A stretch of 64,000 nt of DNA. It comes from Granulosicoccus antarcticus IMCC3135 (GTDB taxonomy: Bacteria; Pseudomonadota; Gammaproteobacteria; Granulosicoccales; Granulosicoccaceae). The notes below the pieces were generated by a model, which worked only from the letters and a program-made list of their open reading frames with translations, was not told the origin of the DNA and ran no database searches. Shown here one piece after another: positions 1 through 8,100 of this stretch (position 1 is its first letter; each line of letters opens with the position of its first letter). The stretch covers positions 7,002,501 to 7,066,500 of the forward strand of contig NZ_CP018632.1 in the NCBI RefSeq assembly GCF_002215215.1. The letters run 5' to 3'. The translations under genes were made by a program, and so were the position numbers.

Positions 1-743
1 CGTGACCATTCGCAGGTTTTAGGGTCTACAACTGGTTTGCCAATTTCATTTGCAACAAGCATATTTAAAGTAGCTTCATCCAAACTAACACCAATTTTCA
101 TGTCTGCAGTTTTTTCGCTTTTAGTCCACGTCACATGAAAGGGAAATAAATGCGCTGACTTGCTTTCCCAAAACTTACTTTTTGGCATAAGTAAAAACTT
201 AGCACAATCTGATAACCCCTCAGATAGTGTGCCACCTAAAACATATGATCCGATTTTTCTTGAAGAGTCACTAACTCCAGACTTTAACACCAGCTCCCTT
301 TTTCTATCCAGCTTTTCAAATAGTGCTCGTTCCTTTTTAGTCGATGAACCACCATCAATTTTATTGAATTTTCGAGTGTTTTTCCCTTGAAGTAAAAGCG
401 CCTTTTTGTTTATTACATTCTTATCGGCATCACACTCTTCAATGATGTACAGCAGATCAGCTAGCTCGCATTTCACACTTTTTGTCCTTGCGACTCCGTG
501 CGCTTGTGGCGTCCCATCAATCCAAATAGAGCTTATTTCCAAAGAGTATTTCGTGCCAGTGAGTATTTTAATTCCTAGTGCTAACCGATGCAAGTTACAT
601 GCAGAGTGCAGATAACGCAAAGCCCATCGTTCTAGTGAACGACCTTTTTTTCCTTCGTAAATATAATGCCACAAATCCCAGTCAAATAAAAACACCAATA
701 ACTCCAATTTTTTGTAAGCCAGGCACCGCCAAAAACGAACCAC
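1..743 (-). CDS. Nuclease-like cassette protein, partial at the left edge
   Basis: An open minus-strand frame runs from a TAA at 753-755 to the window edge, so the C-terminus is missing (about 248 residues visible). There is no ATG near the 5' end. The first plausible start is GTG at 743, and a TATAAT-like hexamer lies at 784-789 about 40 nt upstream. A stretch reading ELADLLYIIEE, then ALLLQGK about 15 residues later, resembles the acidic residue and QxK halves of PD-(D/E)xK nucleases of the Mrr/VRR type. The frame has no internal stops over 750 bp. It is the only cargo of its cassette, lying below attC1. The nuclease role is inferred from this motif spacing alone; the family was not recognised with certainty. 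Confidence 0.6.
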   Translation of the reverse strand, partial: MVRFWRCLAYKKLELLVFLFDWDLWHYIYEGKKGRSLERWALRYLHSACNLHRLALGIKILTGTKYSLEISSIWIDGTPQAHGVARTKSVKCELADLLYIIEECDADKNVINKKALLLQGKNTRKFNKIDGGSSTKKERALFEKLDRKRELVLKSGVSDSSRKIGSYVLGGTLSEGLSDCAKFLLMPKSKFWESKSAHLFPFHVTWTKSEKTADMKIGVSLDEATLNMLVANEIGKPVVDPKTCEWS

Positions 744-912
744 GAAGGATATTTATTTATGCCAAAATATTATTGCTTTTCAGATTATATTTTAAGCAAA
801 CACCACCAATAGATGCTATTTATTGTGCTGACAAAATATTCCAAAAACACTTTTTTCACTTATCCTGAAGTTAAAGAGAAATCAGCTCCTCAATAAAATA
901 TTCGCTTTGCAG

Positions 913-1013
913 ACCGAACACCAGCGCTAACCGGCATTTTACAAGGCGTAAGGTTGTGCGCGGAACGCGCGTTCTTTCGCCTTGTAAAATGACCGGTTCA
1001 GCGTATTGTCAGC
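913..1013 (-). other. attC recombination site 1
   Basis: This quasi-palindrome lies 3' of the KAP NTPase gene. The outer box ACCGAAC is at 913-919 and GTCAGC at 1008-1013. The inner arms ACCGGcATTTTACAAGGC (929-946) and GCCTTGTAAAATgACCGGT (978-996) pair almost perfectly, with one unpaired base on each arm, as expected for a folded attC bottom strand. Its loop differs from the other sites and lacks the shared CGGAGCG-GCAGCGCAGG core. Confidence 0.75.
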
Positions 1014-1114
1014 ATGATTTTCAATTTGCGGCGCGCATTATTTACACAGCAAAAACTTAAATTGCAGGTCTTATTCAGAACAGAAATACTGAAAAAGTAT
1101 AGCTTCACAAGTTG

Positions 1115-3025
1115 CTAATTATTACCACTTGATTCATCTGTAGTAGATGTATGGTTCTCAAGCATTTCTAAAGCTGCTTTAAAGTAGTTTTCGATATACG
1201 ATTGCAATTGATACCCACTGATTTTACCCATCAACTCTTGTCTTTTCTTTTCCAACAGATCAATGACACGTCCTAACCAATCTAACTCAGAAATCAATGA
1301 CTCACAAAAATTTCTATATTCGTATCTTTTTTTAAGTGCAAAGCACACGCTGTCCTTCGCGTCAGGCGAGGCTTCTAAGAAGGAAGAAACAAAATCCTCA
1401 GGATTAATATGATTTAATATTGGCACTTCATAGTAGATATTCTCAGCATCATTGCTAAGCACTATCCTTCTATAAAACAAATTAGGGTCTGTAGCAATGA
1501 GACCAAGTAGCTCACGGCCAATATCAGGATATTTATCAACTATAGCTATCTCAGTTTGCTTTTCGATATACGCGATAAACGCTACAAATTCTTCAGAACC
1601 TCTCTCATGGAAACCAAGTCCACCCCATGATTCATTGATCCTAAACTGCGCATCAATAGAGCGATCCTTTGCTAACAGATCTCTATCTTTCAAATGATCA
1701 ATATATAGCTGGGCTTCTAGCAATATTTCCTCTGGTTTCTTTTCATACATATTTGCCTTCGATAGCCAAAGAAATATTCCAACTATATGCTTAACAACAC
1801 CTAGTTCCTCATACCTTCTTTCTTGATAATCATTGGCAACGAGTTCTAGTGCGACGCAAAACTCCTCGTCACTCAATGACATTGAATGCCACAACTTGCT
1901 CCATTCGGGTGTAGTTTCATTCCTGAAGTAGACTGATTTTTCGAGTGACTGTTGCATATTATCAGCTGAGCAATAACCACGATCGATAAAATCCACCCAT
2001 ATAGATTCCTCAAGAAGCAAATCAGAAAAATCTATGTTTCCATATTTTTTACTCATACGAGAAAAATTACTTTCTTTTTTCTCTTCTCCAGCTATTTTCA
2101 TGATTCCAGATATGTATTCATCTCTAAGATCCATTACTTCAGCAGGCAACATTTTTCCACTTTTTATTTCAAATGATAAAGCAAGATATATTTTTAGTAC
2201 GTGCAAAAGCAGACCGTCTTTTGCAGAAGCCTCTTCGCTAATAAATTCTGCAAGCCTTTCAAAATCCCAAAGCGCTTGCTTTAAATGTCGAAGATTCTCA
2301 TAAGTCGAACTTTTGTATATATCAGATATCACATCTGTACTAGACTCATACAAATTTTTGATGCGCTCCTTCCGTATTTCGGAACAAAAATCCAACAATG
2401 CACCCTGCAAATCAGCTTTTATTTCAAATGTCTTTCCAATTAGTTTTTCTTTAGTCCTTTTATACGAATTTATGAGATTTTCATCATTATTCTGCTGCTC
2501 AAGAATCTCATCCTCATTTGCAACAATAATCACTCTGTAACCTTGATACTCTACGAAATGATTTATATACCCAAGGATTCGATCCAAACTCATAGATATT
2601 CTTTCGAGATCATCAAAAACAATCACAAAATTTTCAGTGTTTTTTAGATAATCAGGAAGATCAATTTCTGGAGTCTGCACTGAAACGCTACCGTCTGATT
2701 TTCCATCGCCATCAAGATCGACTTTCAAAGTCGCTTTCAACAGTCCTTTCGCGATTTTACCGACAAATGCCATGCTTTTTGAGGACAACAACGGATGTAA
2801 TTGTTTAAAGAATTCATCTTCAATCTCTTCGAATGATGTCACACCGTACAGACTCACGTAGAGATGCTTTACTTGTTTTTCAGTTTGAGATTCGAGCATC
2901 TTGTTGATGAACCAAGTCTTTCCAGTGCCCCATTTTCCTTTCAATAAAACGGCATACCCCGGCTCCTTATGGTGCGAGAAATAGTAATTTAGGAACTCCT
3001 CAACATGTGAATTCGAATCGCTCAT
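1115..3025 (-). CDS. KAP-family P-loop NTPase (cassette cargo)
   Basis: This 636-residue protein carries a Walker A motif GKWGTGKTW at about residues 29-37 and a Walker B motif FVIVFDDLERI at about 133-143, with IIVANEDE beyond it. This layout is typical of KAP NTPases, which often act at membranes and recur in phage-exclusion and defence loci. A short DxDxDG-like segment (DLDGDGKSDG) sits between the two Walker motifs. The C-terminal two thirds is helical and unrecognised. I see no clear transmembrane helices. The ATG start at 3025 follows attC2 directly, and the stop at 1115 is followed by attC1, so it is a single-gene cassette. A defence role is inferred from family and setting only. Confidence 0.85.
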   Translation of the reverse strand: MSDSNSHVEEFLNYYFSHHKEPGYAVLLKGKWGTGKTWFINKMLESQTEKQVKHLYVSLYGVTSFEEIEDEFFKQLHPLLSSKSMAFVGKIAKGLLKATLKVDLDGDGKSDGSVSVQTPEIDLPDYLKNTENFVIVFDDLERISMSLDRILGYINHFVEYQGYRVIIVANEDEILEQQNNDENLINSYKRTKEKLIGKTFEIKADLQGALLDFCSEIRKERIKNLYESSTDVISDIYKSSTYENLRHLKQALWDFERLAEFISEEASAKDGLLLHVLKIYLALSFEIKSGKMLPAEVMDLRDEYISGIMKIAGEEKKESNFSRMSKKYGNIDFSDLLLEESIWVDFIDRGYCSADNMQQSLEKSVYFRNETTPEWSKLWHSMSLSDEEFCVALELVANDYQERRYEELGVVKHIVGIFLWLSKANMYEKKPEEILLEAQLYIDHLKDRDLLAKDRSIDAQFRINESWGGLGFHERGSEEFVAFIAYIEKQTEIAIVDKYPDIGRELLGLIATDPNLFYRRIVLSNDAENIYYEVPILNHINPEDFVSSFLEASPDAKDSVCFALKKRYEYRNFCESLISELDWLGRVIDLLEKKRQELMGKISGYQLQSYIENYFKAALEMLENHTSTTDESSGNN

Positions 3026-3054
3026 AAAACTTAGTTTTCATTGAACTTCAAGAA

Positions 3055-3127
3055 TGCTAACAGCGACAATAAGGTGAACTTGAGACTGACGCGACGGAGC
3101 GGCAGCGCAGGCGTGGCAGGGTCAAGT
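3055..3127 (-). other. attC recombination site 2, left part (interrupted)
   Basis: The box TGCTAAC (3055-3061) is followed by GCGACAATAAGGTGAACTTG and then the core CGGAGCGGCAGCGCAGG. The sequence closely matches attC3. It breaks off after GGGTCAAGTT, where the IS3-family element begins; the other end of the site resumes at about 4394. Confidence 0.75.
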
Positions 3128-3173
3128 TGAGAGCTCCTACGCTTTCGTTGACACCTGACAGTTAATAGATAAT

Positions 3174-3989
3174 CTAAGCCGCTTGCTGCGCAGCAAATTC
3201 TCTTGGTGAAAGATAGTCTAGCGATGAATGTAAACGAACTTCGTTATAAAAATCAACGTAACTAGCGATAGCTCGTCGCAATGCCGCTTCGCTTCCAAAG
3301 TTTCGTCGATGATACATCTCTGATTTCATAGATTTGTTCCACGACTCCATGTGCGCATTGTCGGTCATGCGCTTCGGTCGATTAACGCTTTGAGTAATGC
3401 CAACGTTTTCAAGGTAACACTTAAACGAGCTTCCCAGATATTCTGATCCGCGATCACTATGGAATATCGGGTAGCAGGGTTCACCTCTGAATGATCTGGC
3501 TGCTGCCAGGGCTCGACGCGTTATTGAACAGGTGCGTCGCCGGCCAAGAGCCCAACCGAGCAGCTCACGTGTAAACCGATCCATCACTGTGGCTAAGTAC
3601 CGGTTTTCACCATTAACGCGAACATAGGTAATATCTCCGACCCAGACCTGGTCGGGTGCTGTGATGTCAATTGACCTAACTGCATTGGATACGCTGACGT
3701 AATGCTTCTTTACACCTGGCATCGTTCGATGCAGTGTTGTTGCACACCCGACAAGCCCGTTTTCCCGCATCAGACGCTCGACACGACGCCGACCAATACC
3801 AGACTCGCCTTTACGCAGTAATTGTGCGTGTACACGCGGACTGCCGTATCGCTGTTTACTAGCGTCGTGCGTTTGTCGGATCTTAGCCAGCAAGCGCTCG
3901 TCCTCGACGTCACGTTTGCTGGGTGCTCTGTTTTTCCATGCGTAGTACCTGCCTCGAGTGACACCCAGACTCTTGCACATCGCGCTCAC
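3174..3989 (-). CDS. IS3-family transposase OrfB (DDE integrase domain)
   Basis: This 271-residue protein starts with an HTH_21-type region (SLGVTRGRYYAWKNR) and then carries an rve-type catalytic core. The DDE residues fall in WVGDITYV, HSDRGSEY and AHMESWNK. It is full length and unbroken. The ATG at 3989 overlaps the end of OrfA by four bases. The usual product of this family is an OrfAB fusion made by -1 frameshifting. The A7 run on the coding strand (T7 at 4073-4079) is a suitable slippery site, so OrfB alone may not be the main product. Confidence 0.92.
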   Translation of the reverse strand: MSAMCKSLGVTRGRYYAWKNRAPSKRDVEDERLLAKIRQTHDASKQRYGSPRVHAQLLRKGESGIGRRRVERLMRENGLVGCATTLHRTMPGVKKHYVSVSNAVRSIDITAPDQVWVGDITYVRVNGENRYLATVMDRFTRELLGWALGRRRTCSITRRALAAARSFRGEPCYPIFHSDRGSEYLGSSFKCYLENVGITQSVNRPKRMTDNAHMESWNKSMKSEMYHRRNFGSEAALRRAIASYVDFYNEVRLHSSLDYLSPREFAAQQAA

Positions 3990-4339
3990 CGAGACTGACC
4001 CTTGCCCGGTGCTTTGTTCGTGCTCGATGAAGGCGAAGATGTCTCCCTTCGTGTCGAGGTGAACGCAACAGCTTTTTTTAACAGCCTGTGCTCGATTTTG
4101 AGGCGCTCGTACTGCCGTTTCACACGCCTGAGCTCTTTGAGCTCAGCCATCTCTTCCCTGTTCACCTCAATGCCCTCCGTATCGATAAGTCCTTCTCTGA
4201 CTTCCTTTCTCCACCGAGAAAGCATAATTGGATGAATCACCAATGACTCGGCGACATCCATGACCGCAACGCCTTTTAGTTGGCTTAGCTTGACAGCTGT
4301 TGCCTTTAATTTATCACTATATATCTTCGGCCTACCCAT
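3986..4339 (-). CDS. IS3-family transposase OrfA (HTH, leucine zipper)
   Basis: This 117-residue protein opens with a helix-turn-helix of the IS3/IS911 OrfA type (about residues 8-50, with the recognition region around HPIMLSRWRKEV). A coiled coil follows (ELKELRRVKRQYERLKIEHRLLKKA). It reads into an A7 run at 4073-4079. Slipping -1 there joins LLKK to a frame that enters OrfB without a stop, giving an OrfAB transposase. The last 27 residues, after the slip site, are probably only the termination tail of the unshifted product. It begins 54 bp inside the right end of the element. Confidence 0.9.
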   Translation of the reverse strand: MGRPKIYSDKLKATAVKLSQLKGVAVMDVAESLVIHPIMLSRWRKEVREGLIDTEGIEVNREEMAELKELRRVKRQYERLKIEHRLLKKAVAFTSTRRETSSPSSSTNKAPGKGQSR

Positions 4340-4393
4340 ATATCCTCTCTGACAGTTAGGTCAGAGTGTCAACTAAACCGTAGGAGTTCTAAA

Positions 4394-4418
4394 CTTCGAC
4401 TTCATCGTACCGTTCGGT
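4394..4418 (-). other. attC recombination site 2, right part (interrupted)
   Basis: The sequence CTTCATCG followed by GTTCGGT (4412-4418) matches the end of attC3 (CTTCATCG then GTTCGAT) and lies 20 bp beyond the 3' end of the 425-residue cassette gene. It pairs with the half-site at 3055-3127. The insertion sequence separates them by about 1.27 kb, which should stop the site folding for recombination. Confidence 0.7.
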
Positions 4419-4438
4419 TTCAATTTTAAGCATGTTAA

Positions 4439-5716
4439 CTACTCGTCCACTTGGCTATCAGCTAGGCTTTGCTCAATTATTTGCCAGCTTCCCCTTCTTA
4501 CCGGAAGCTCTCTTTTCATAACCATAGAATCTACATTATCAGATGAGAACTTTCCTGGCGCGGCTGTTTTCTTACCTTTAACCACTGCCTGCATTCGCTG
4601 ACGAAGTTCTTCATTCTGCTTCGGTATTACTACACCTTCTATTGCAGACTCTCTCCACTGTGGAATTAAACGATCCCATATTTCTATAGCTGGATTATTT
4701 ACAATTTGTGCGGGCGGCCTATGAGCAAAGGCAAATATTCCAAGTTTTTTAGTTTCTACGGGTAATTTGTTAAAATATTCGTTAATCTCTTTCAAACCAT
4801 TCTTGACATCAATACCCCATGCAAACATTTGATCCTTTCTCAGAGCTCCCTCAGCAATAGTGCGATGCAACTTATCTGACGATACGAATGCATGGCAAAA
4901 AGGCAAATAATATAAATACGCTAAATCAACTTGATTTGATGCTCTCTGATCTGAAATCAATCCAGCTGCAAGCGCAATTCTGAAAAATAATTTTACGGTT
5001 CCTACATACGCACAATAAGGCGCATATTTGGATAATGGGGGATTATTCATCGTACGCCATATTTCCATAAATTCTCGAGCCGTTGCTCCATCAAGCCTCA
5101 ACAGTGAGACTATTAGTCTTATCTGTTCATATTTATCACCGCCTGCTCGAAAGCCGTATTGTGCCTGACTCCATGCCTCGTCAATGTTTCGTGGTTTATT
5201 AGACTGGCCATACAAACTTCTCGATGCCTCGGCCAGTGAAGGAAGATCTACTGATTTCAATGCATCACGCCAATTTTTGGCTGATTCACGTTCAACTTGT
5301 TCGTATAATCCTTCTTTCCAACGAGTAAAAGCTTTCGCTTCAGGCGAAACGGGCACATAAACCCCATTACCGTCTTCATTTTTTACAAACTTGCCTTCAG
5401 CGATTATAATTTGTCCGGTTAGGGGAACTTTATGTCCTAATAATTCACTTTTGCAAAGTTGCTCGTGGTGAACATTTGGGGCACCTTGGATAGAAGGCGT
5501 TTTGGAAGCAATAATTGCGACTTCTCTCTCCGGACTTCTACCCTGCCGGGTTGATTTTTCTAAGTCAGCAAGAGTTTCTACAAAGAATAAAGGGCATACA
5601 TTTGCAATAAAAAAATAATCAAACCATAGCGCCTCATCTTCCGAAAGCGATTGCAAAAATGATTTATCAAATAGAGTATTTGGTCCTGGCACAAGTCGTC
5701 TCTCATCTAATTCCAA
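4439..5716 (-). CDS. Divergent PIN-like protein, 425 residues (cassette cargo)
   Basis: I do not recognise a named family. The acidic positions look like a PIN ribonuclease with a large insertion. D17 lies in NTLFDKSFLQ, and E47/D51 in FFVETLADLEKS. After about 200 residues come D264 and D281 in VDLAYLYYLPFCHAFVSSDK, which resembles the closing PIN strand-helix-strand with its last aspartate. The annotated start is TTG at 5716 in MELDERRL; no upstream ATG fits. The gene ends 20 bp before the interrupted attC2 and starts about 65 bp after attC3, so it is a one-gene cassette. RNase activity is inference from residue spacing. Confidence 0.75.
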   Translation of the reverse strand: MELDERRLVPGPNTLFDKSFLQSLSEDEALWFDYFFIANVCPLFFVETLADLEKSTRQGRSPEREVAIIASKTPSIQGAPNVHHEQLCKSELLGHKVPLTGQIIIAEGKFVKNEDGNGVYVPVSPEAKAFTRWKEGLYEQVERESAKNWRDALKSVDLPSLAEASRSLYGQSNKPRNIDEAWSQAQYGFRAGGDKYEQIRLIVSLLRLDGATAREFMEIWRTMNNPPLSKYAPYCAYVGTVKLFFRIALAAGLISDQRASNQVDLAYLYYLPFCHAFVSSDKLHRTIAEGALRKDQMFAWGIDVKNGLKEINEYFNKLPVETKKLGIFAFAHRPPAQIVNNPAIEIWDRLIPQWRESAIEGVVIPKQNEELRQRMQAVVKGKKTAAPGKFSSDNVDSMVMKRELPVRRGSWQIIEQSLADSQVDE

Positions 5717-5781
5717 TAGATATATAATTTAGTCCGTCAATTCACAGTGAAGAGCATGAATTGAAAATTTCTCTTTCTGAA

Positions 5782-5878
5782 ACCGAACACCGACGATAAG
5801 GTGAACTTGAGGCAGGCGCGACGGAGCGGCAGCGCAGGAGTGGCGGGGTCAAGTTGCAGCTTCATCGTTTTGTTCGAT
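5782..5878 (-). other. attC recombination site 3
   Basis: The boxes are ACCGAAC (5782-5788) and GTTCGAT (5872-5878). The inner arms CGATAAGGTGAACTTG and CAAGTTGCAGCTTCATCG pair with small mismatches. The loop region contains CGGAGCGGCAGCGCAGG, shared with attC2, attC4 and attC5. The DUF6602 gene ends inside the site at 5849. Confidence 0.85.
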
Positions 5879-6667
5879 ATCATTATTAAGCTGGCGCCAT
5901 CCTTTCGACGAGCGAGTGGTATACATTTGCCAATCAATAGTGGGCCTCCTTGATTGTTCTCTATAAATAAAGTTCACCAAGTGGAGATAAAACTCCAAGA
6001 ATATGTTTGAACTGTCTTCTGCTTCAGCTTTGCCAGCACTCTTGCCAGGTCGAATCATACCATTGCCCAGTACGCACAAAATATCTACGGCATCAGGCGC
6101 TGCATGTTCCAAGTTAGCGGCGGACAGTATTCTTTTAAATTCTTTATCTAGCCAATTTGTTTGTCCAATATTAGTTGAATAGCAAAAAACCACATACAAA
6201 CACCTATGAGCACCGTCATTCGCTGGTGCGCCATCCATTCTTGCTGAAACAAACTTTCCTTTGTGTGGCCTTAATTTCTTTACTTTTTTAGCTGCTCGGT
6301 AGCATATTTTTAACTCATCCTGAGTCAGCACAGATTTTACTTCGATTACCGCCAATAAGCTCTCAGCGGGGACGAGGACGTTCTCAACGCCTGAACTGAT
6401 TGGGGCAGCCATGCTTCTATCGTAAATAATAATATCTAGCTGACCGGTGCGATTTCCTAAACAATCAATAGCCTCGCCTTTAGAGACTGCGTATGTTTCA
6501 GGAAGGTGATCACTAAAGAAGTGCATTAGAGCAGCCGCGCGTTCGTCACCTCGAATTCCTGAATGATCAAAATCAGCTGATCGCTCTGACGATATCTCTA
6601 ACTGGGCGCGAGCATCCTTCAAGACCTTTTGGAAAACCAAACTCGGGATTCTTGTGCCTCTGGGCAT
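5849..6667 (-). CDS. DUF6602-type PD-(D/E)xK nuclease-like protein
   Basis: This 272-residue protein has the DUF6602 layout: SKGEAID near residues 62-68, GQLDIIIYD with D78, VPAESLLAVIEVKS with E109 and K111. These make a textbook D...ExK nuclease core. Members are common in defence islands and integrons, but their substrate is not established. Start ATG at 6667 (MPRGTRIP). The stop falls inside attC3, a usual arrangement in cassettes. The PIN gene lies 110 bp upstream on the same strand with no attC between them, so the two probably travel as one cassette. Nuclease activity is inferred from intact catalytic residues. Confidence 0.8.
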   Translation of the reverse strand: MPRGTRIPSLVFQKVLKDARAQLEISSERSADFDHSGIRGDERAAALMHFFSDHLPETYAVSKGEAIDCLGNRTGQLDIIIYDRSMAAPISSGVENVLVPAESLLAVIEVKSVLTQDELKICYRAAKKVKKLRPHKGKFVSARMDGAPANDGAHRCLYVVFCYSTNIGQTNWLDKEFKRILSAANLEHAAPDAVDILCVLGNGMIRPGKSAGKAEAEDSSNIFLEFYLHLVNFIYREQSRRPTIDWQMYTTRSSKGWRQLNNDIEQNDEAAT

Positions 6668-6777
6668 TTCACGGTGTCTCTATTTAGCGTTAGCCAATAA
6701 TACCTTATGCATGTGGTGTAATGCATTCCACAGAACAGCTTTGACAACAAAGTACATGTTTTCTATGATGCGTATAA

Positions 6778-7251
6778 TCAGAGATTTTCTTTCTCTACTG
6801 ATTCTCGCATATGCTCTAGCATCTCAATTGCTGACAATGCAACGACTCCCTCCGACCGAGCTTTTGCTCTCAAATTACTGTCGTTTGTAACCAAAATGCA
6901 GCCTATTCGCTTGGTCGCTGCCAATATCATTGCGTCATGTCTTTTCTTTCTTGAGTAGCTTCCTTTCGATACACGGTCGGCAACGGTATCTGGTTCCTCA
7001 CTCCATATCCCGTCATCGTCCCAACGCAAACTATCCATCCATGCATCTGTTTCTACGGGTATCTTTCTGCCACAAACACTTCGCAGTAACCTCAGTCTGC
7101 GATATCTCTCTTCAGTATTGGGATTGTCTTGTAATTCACTTTCCTGCACCCTTGTGTATACGAACTCGCAAGAACCTATTGAACAAGTAATGTCATCCTG
7201 ACTCTCATCAATATACGAAAATACATTTGTATCCAACATGTAGATTTTCAT
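6778..7251 (-). CDS. PIN-domain ribonuclease-like protein
   Basis: This protein of about 157 residues begins IYMLDTNVFSYI with the first PIN aspartate. It closes with RHDAMILAATKRIGCILVTNDSNLR, which supplies the later two acidic positions. The length fits a VapC-like PIN domain, perhaps slightly extended. The ATG at 7251 (MKIYML) is preferred over an in-frame TTG at 7266. No VapB-like antitoxin is visible next to it. Its only cassette partner is the DUF6602 gene 110 bp downstream. It could be a toxin with a distant or unrecognised partner, or the RNase arm of a two-gene defence module. Confidence 0.85.
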   Translation of the reverse strand: MKIYMLDTNVFSYIDESQDDITCSIGSCEFVYTRVQESELQDNPNTEERYRRLRLLRSVCGRKIPVETDAWMDSLRWDDDGIWSEEPDTVADRVSKGSYSRKKRHDAMILAATKRIGCILVTNDSNLRAKARSEGVVALSAIEMLEHMRESVEKENL

Positions 7252-7296
7252 AACCCAACATTCCAACTTATTTTAGACGAGCAGTAGAGCAATGAG

Positions 7297-7392
7297 ATCG
7301 AACAAAGCGTTAACTTGCAATTGACGCAGACTACACGGAGCGTCAGCGCAGGAAGGTCTGAGTCAAATGACAAGTTCAACGTAATGTTAGAC
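7297..7392 (-). other. attC recombination site 4
   Basis: The boxes are ATCGAAC (7297-7303) and GTTAGAC (7386-7392). The arms AGCGTTAACTTG and CAAGTTCAACGT pair, followed by TTGACgCAGAC with GTCTGaGTCAA. The loop contains CGGAGCGTCAGCGCAGG. The methyltransferase gene ends inside the right box (TAA at 7387-7389). Confidence 0.88.
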
Positions 7393-8100
7393 CGCACGTG
7401 CGTTGATTAGCATGAATCTGGGTAAATCGAAACCTTTTCCCATTAGCTCATCTACGGACTCTATCTTAAAGTTAGAAGCAAGAAGTTCAGATATGTAGCG
7501 ATAAACAGGCCGATGAAAATGAGTTGTTGGGAATTCAACTATTTCTTCTTGAATTCTAAACTTGCTCTCAACTGCTAAAGTTTCCATGTAGTTAAAATCT
7601 GGATCAGACCCGTACCCCCAATAGATTGACCAGAAGCATGGGTGTGGAATTGAAAATATAAATAACGCACCCTCTTTCAACACTCGTCTCGTCGAAACAA
7701 AATATTCGCTCAAATCAGGTGCACTACTGGCTACCATGTTGGATATGCCCAAATCATATTTCTCCGTACTCTTAGAGTGCTCTTCTATGCTTTCTGCGAA
7801 GTAGCTTATCCGTGGCGCGCTATGTCGAGCTTTCGCCATTTCTATTGATTCTGAACTGGGGTCTACACCGACGGTCTCAACAGCAAAAACGCTAGCGCGT
7901 TCCGTTAGCCAACCAGTGCCACAACCGATATCAATTATAGAATCTACATATTTAAGGCTATTAAGTATAGCTGGAGCGAGCACGCAATTGGCACTATTAT
8001 CTTTTCCAGAACTAATCTGCTCCTCTCTTATTGCAGCAACCGCATCCCATTCATCGACTATATTATTTAGATTTTTCACTTTCCCGATTTTAACCGTCAT
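7387..8100 (-). CDS. Class I SAM-dependent methyltransferase (cassette cargo)
   Basis: This 237-residue protein has motif I IIDIGCGTGWLTE at about residues 55-67, VGVDPSSESI as the acidic loop after strand 2, and YDLGISNMVASS as the motif IV region. This is a Methyltransf_11/25-type small-molecule methyltransferase core. The C-terminal part (IPHPCFWSIYW, HFHRPVYRYI) resembles methyltransferases acting on small acceptors. The substrate is unknown. ATG at 8100 is preferred over TTG at 8112; it overlaps the stop of the upstream two-TM gene by 11 bases, so the two are translationally coupled in one cassette. Confidence 0.85.
   Translation of the reverse strand: MTVKIGKVKNLNNIVDEWDAVAAIREEQISSGKDNSANCVLAPAILNSLKYVDSIIDIGCGTGWLTERASVFAVETVGVDPSSESIEMAKARHSAPRISYFAESIEEHSKSTEKYDLGISNMVASSAPDLSEYFVSTRRVLKEGALFIFSIPHPCFWSIYWGYGSDPDFNYMETLAVESKFRIQEEIVEFPTTHFHRPVYRYISELLASNFKIESVDELMGKGFDLPRFMLINARAV

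Larger units (their letters stand above)
3128..4393 (-). mobile_element. IS3-family insertion sequence inside attC2
   Basis: The element is about 1.27 kb with two overlapping minus-strand transposase frames. Its ends are imperfect inverted repeats: TGAGAGCTCCTACGCTTTCG onwards at 3128 matches, in reverse complement, the sequence ending CGTAGGAGTTCTAA near 4392. The match continues as GTTGACAC followed by CTGAC on both ends. Exact termini are uncertain by a few bases because the flanking AAGTT/AACTT of the attC extends the symmetry, and I could not define a target duplication. Both frames are intact, so it may still be active. Confidence 0.85.

Noticed and set aside
160-868. Three short plus-strand open frames at the left edge
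   Set aside because: They lie opposite one continuous minus-strand frame with clearly better protein-like sequence that runs off the edge; they are shadows.
6668-6777. GCGTTAGCC-like box that might be part of a seventh attC
   Set aside because: No matching second box and no paired arms within 110 bp, so I treat the PIN and DUF6602 genes as one cassette.
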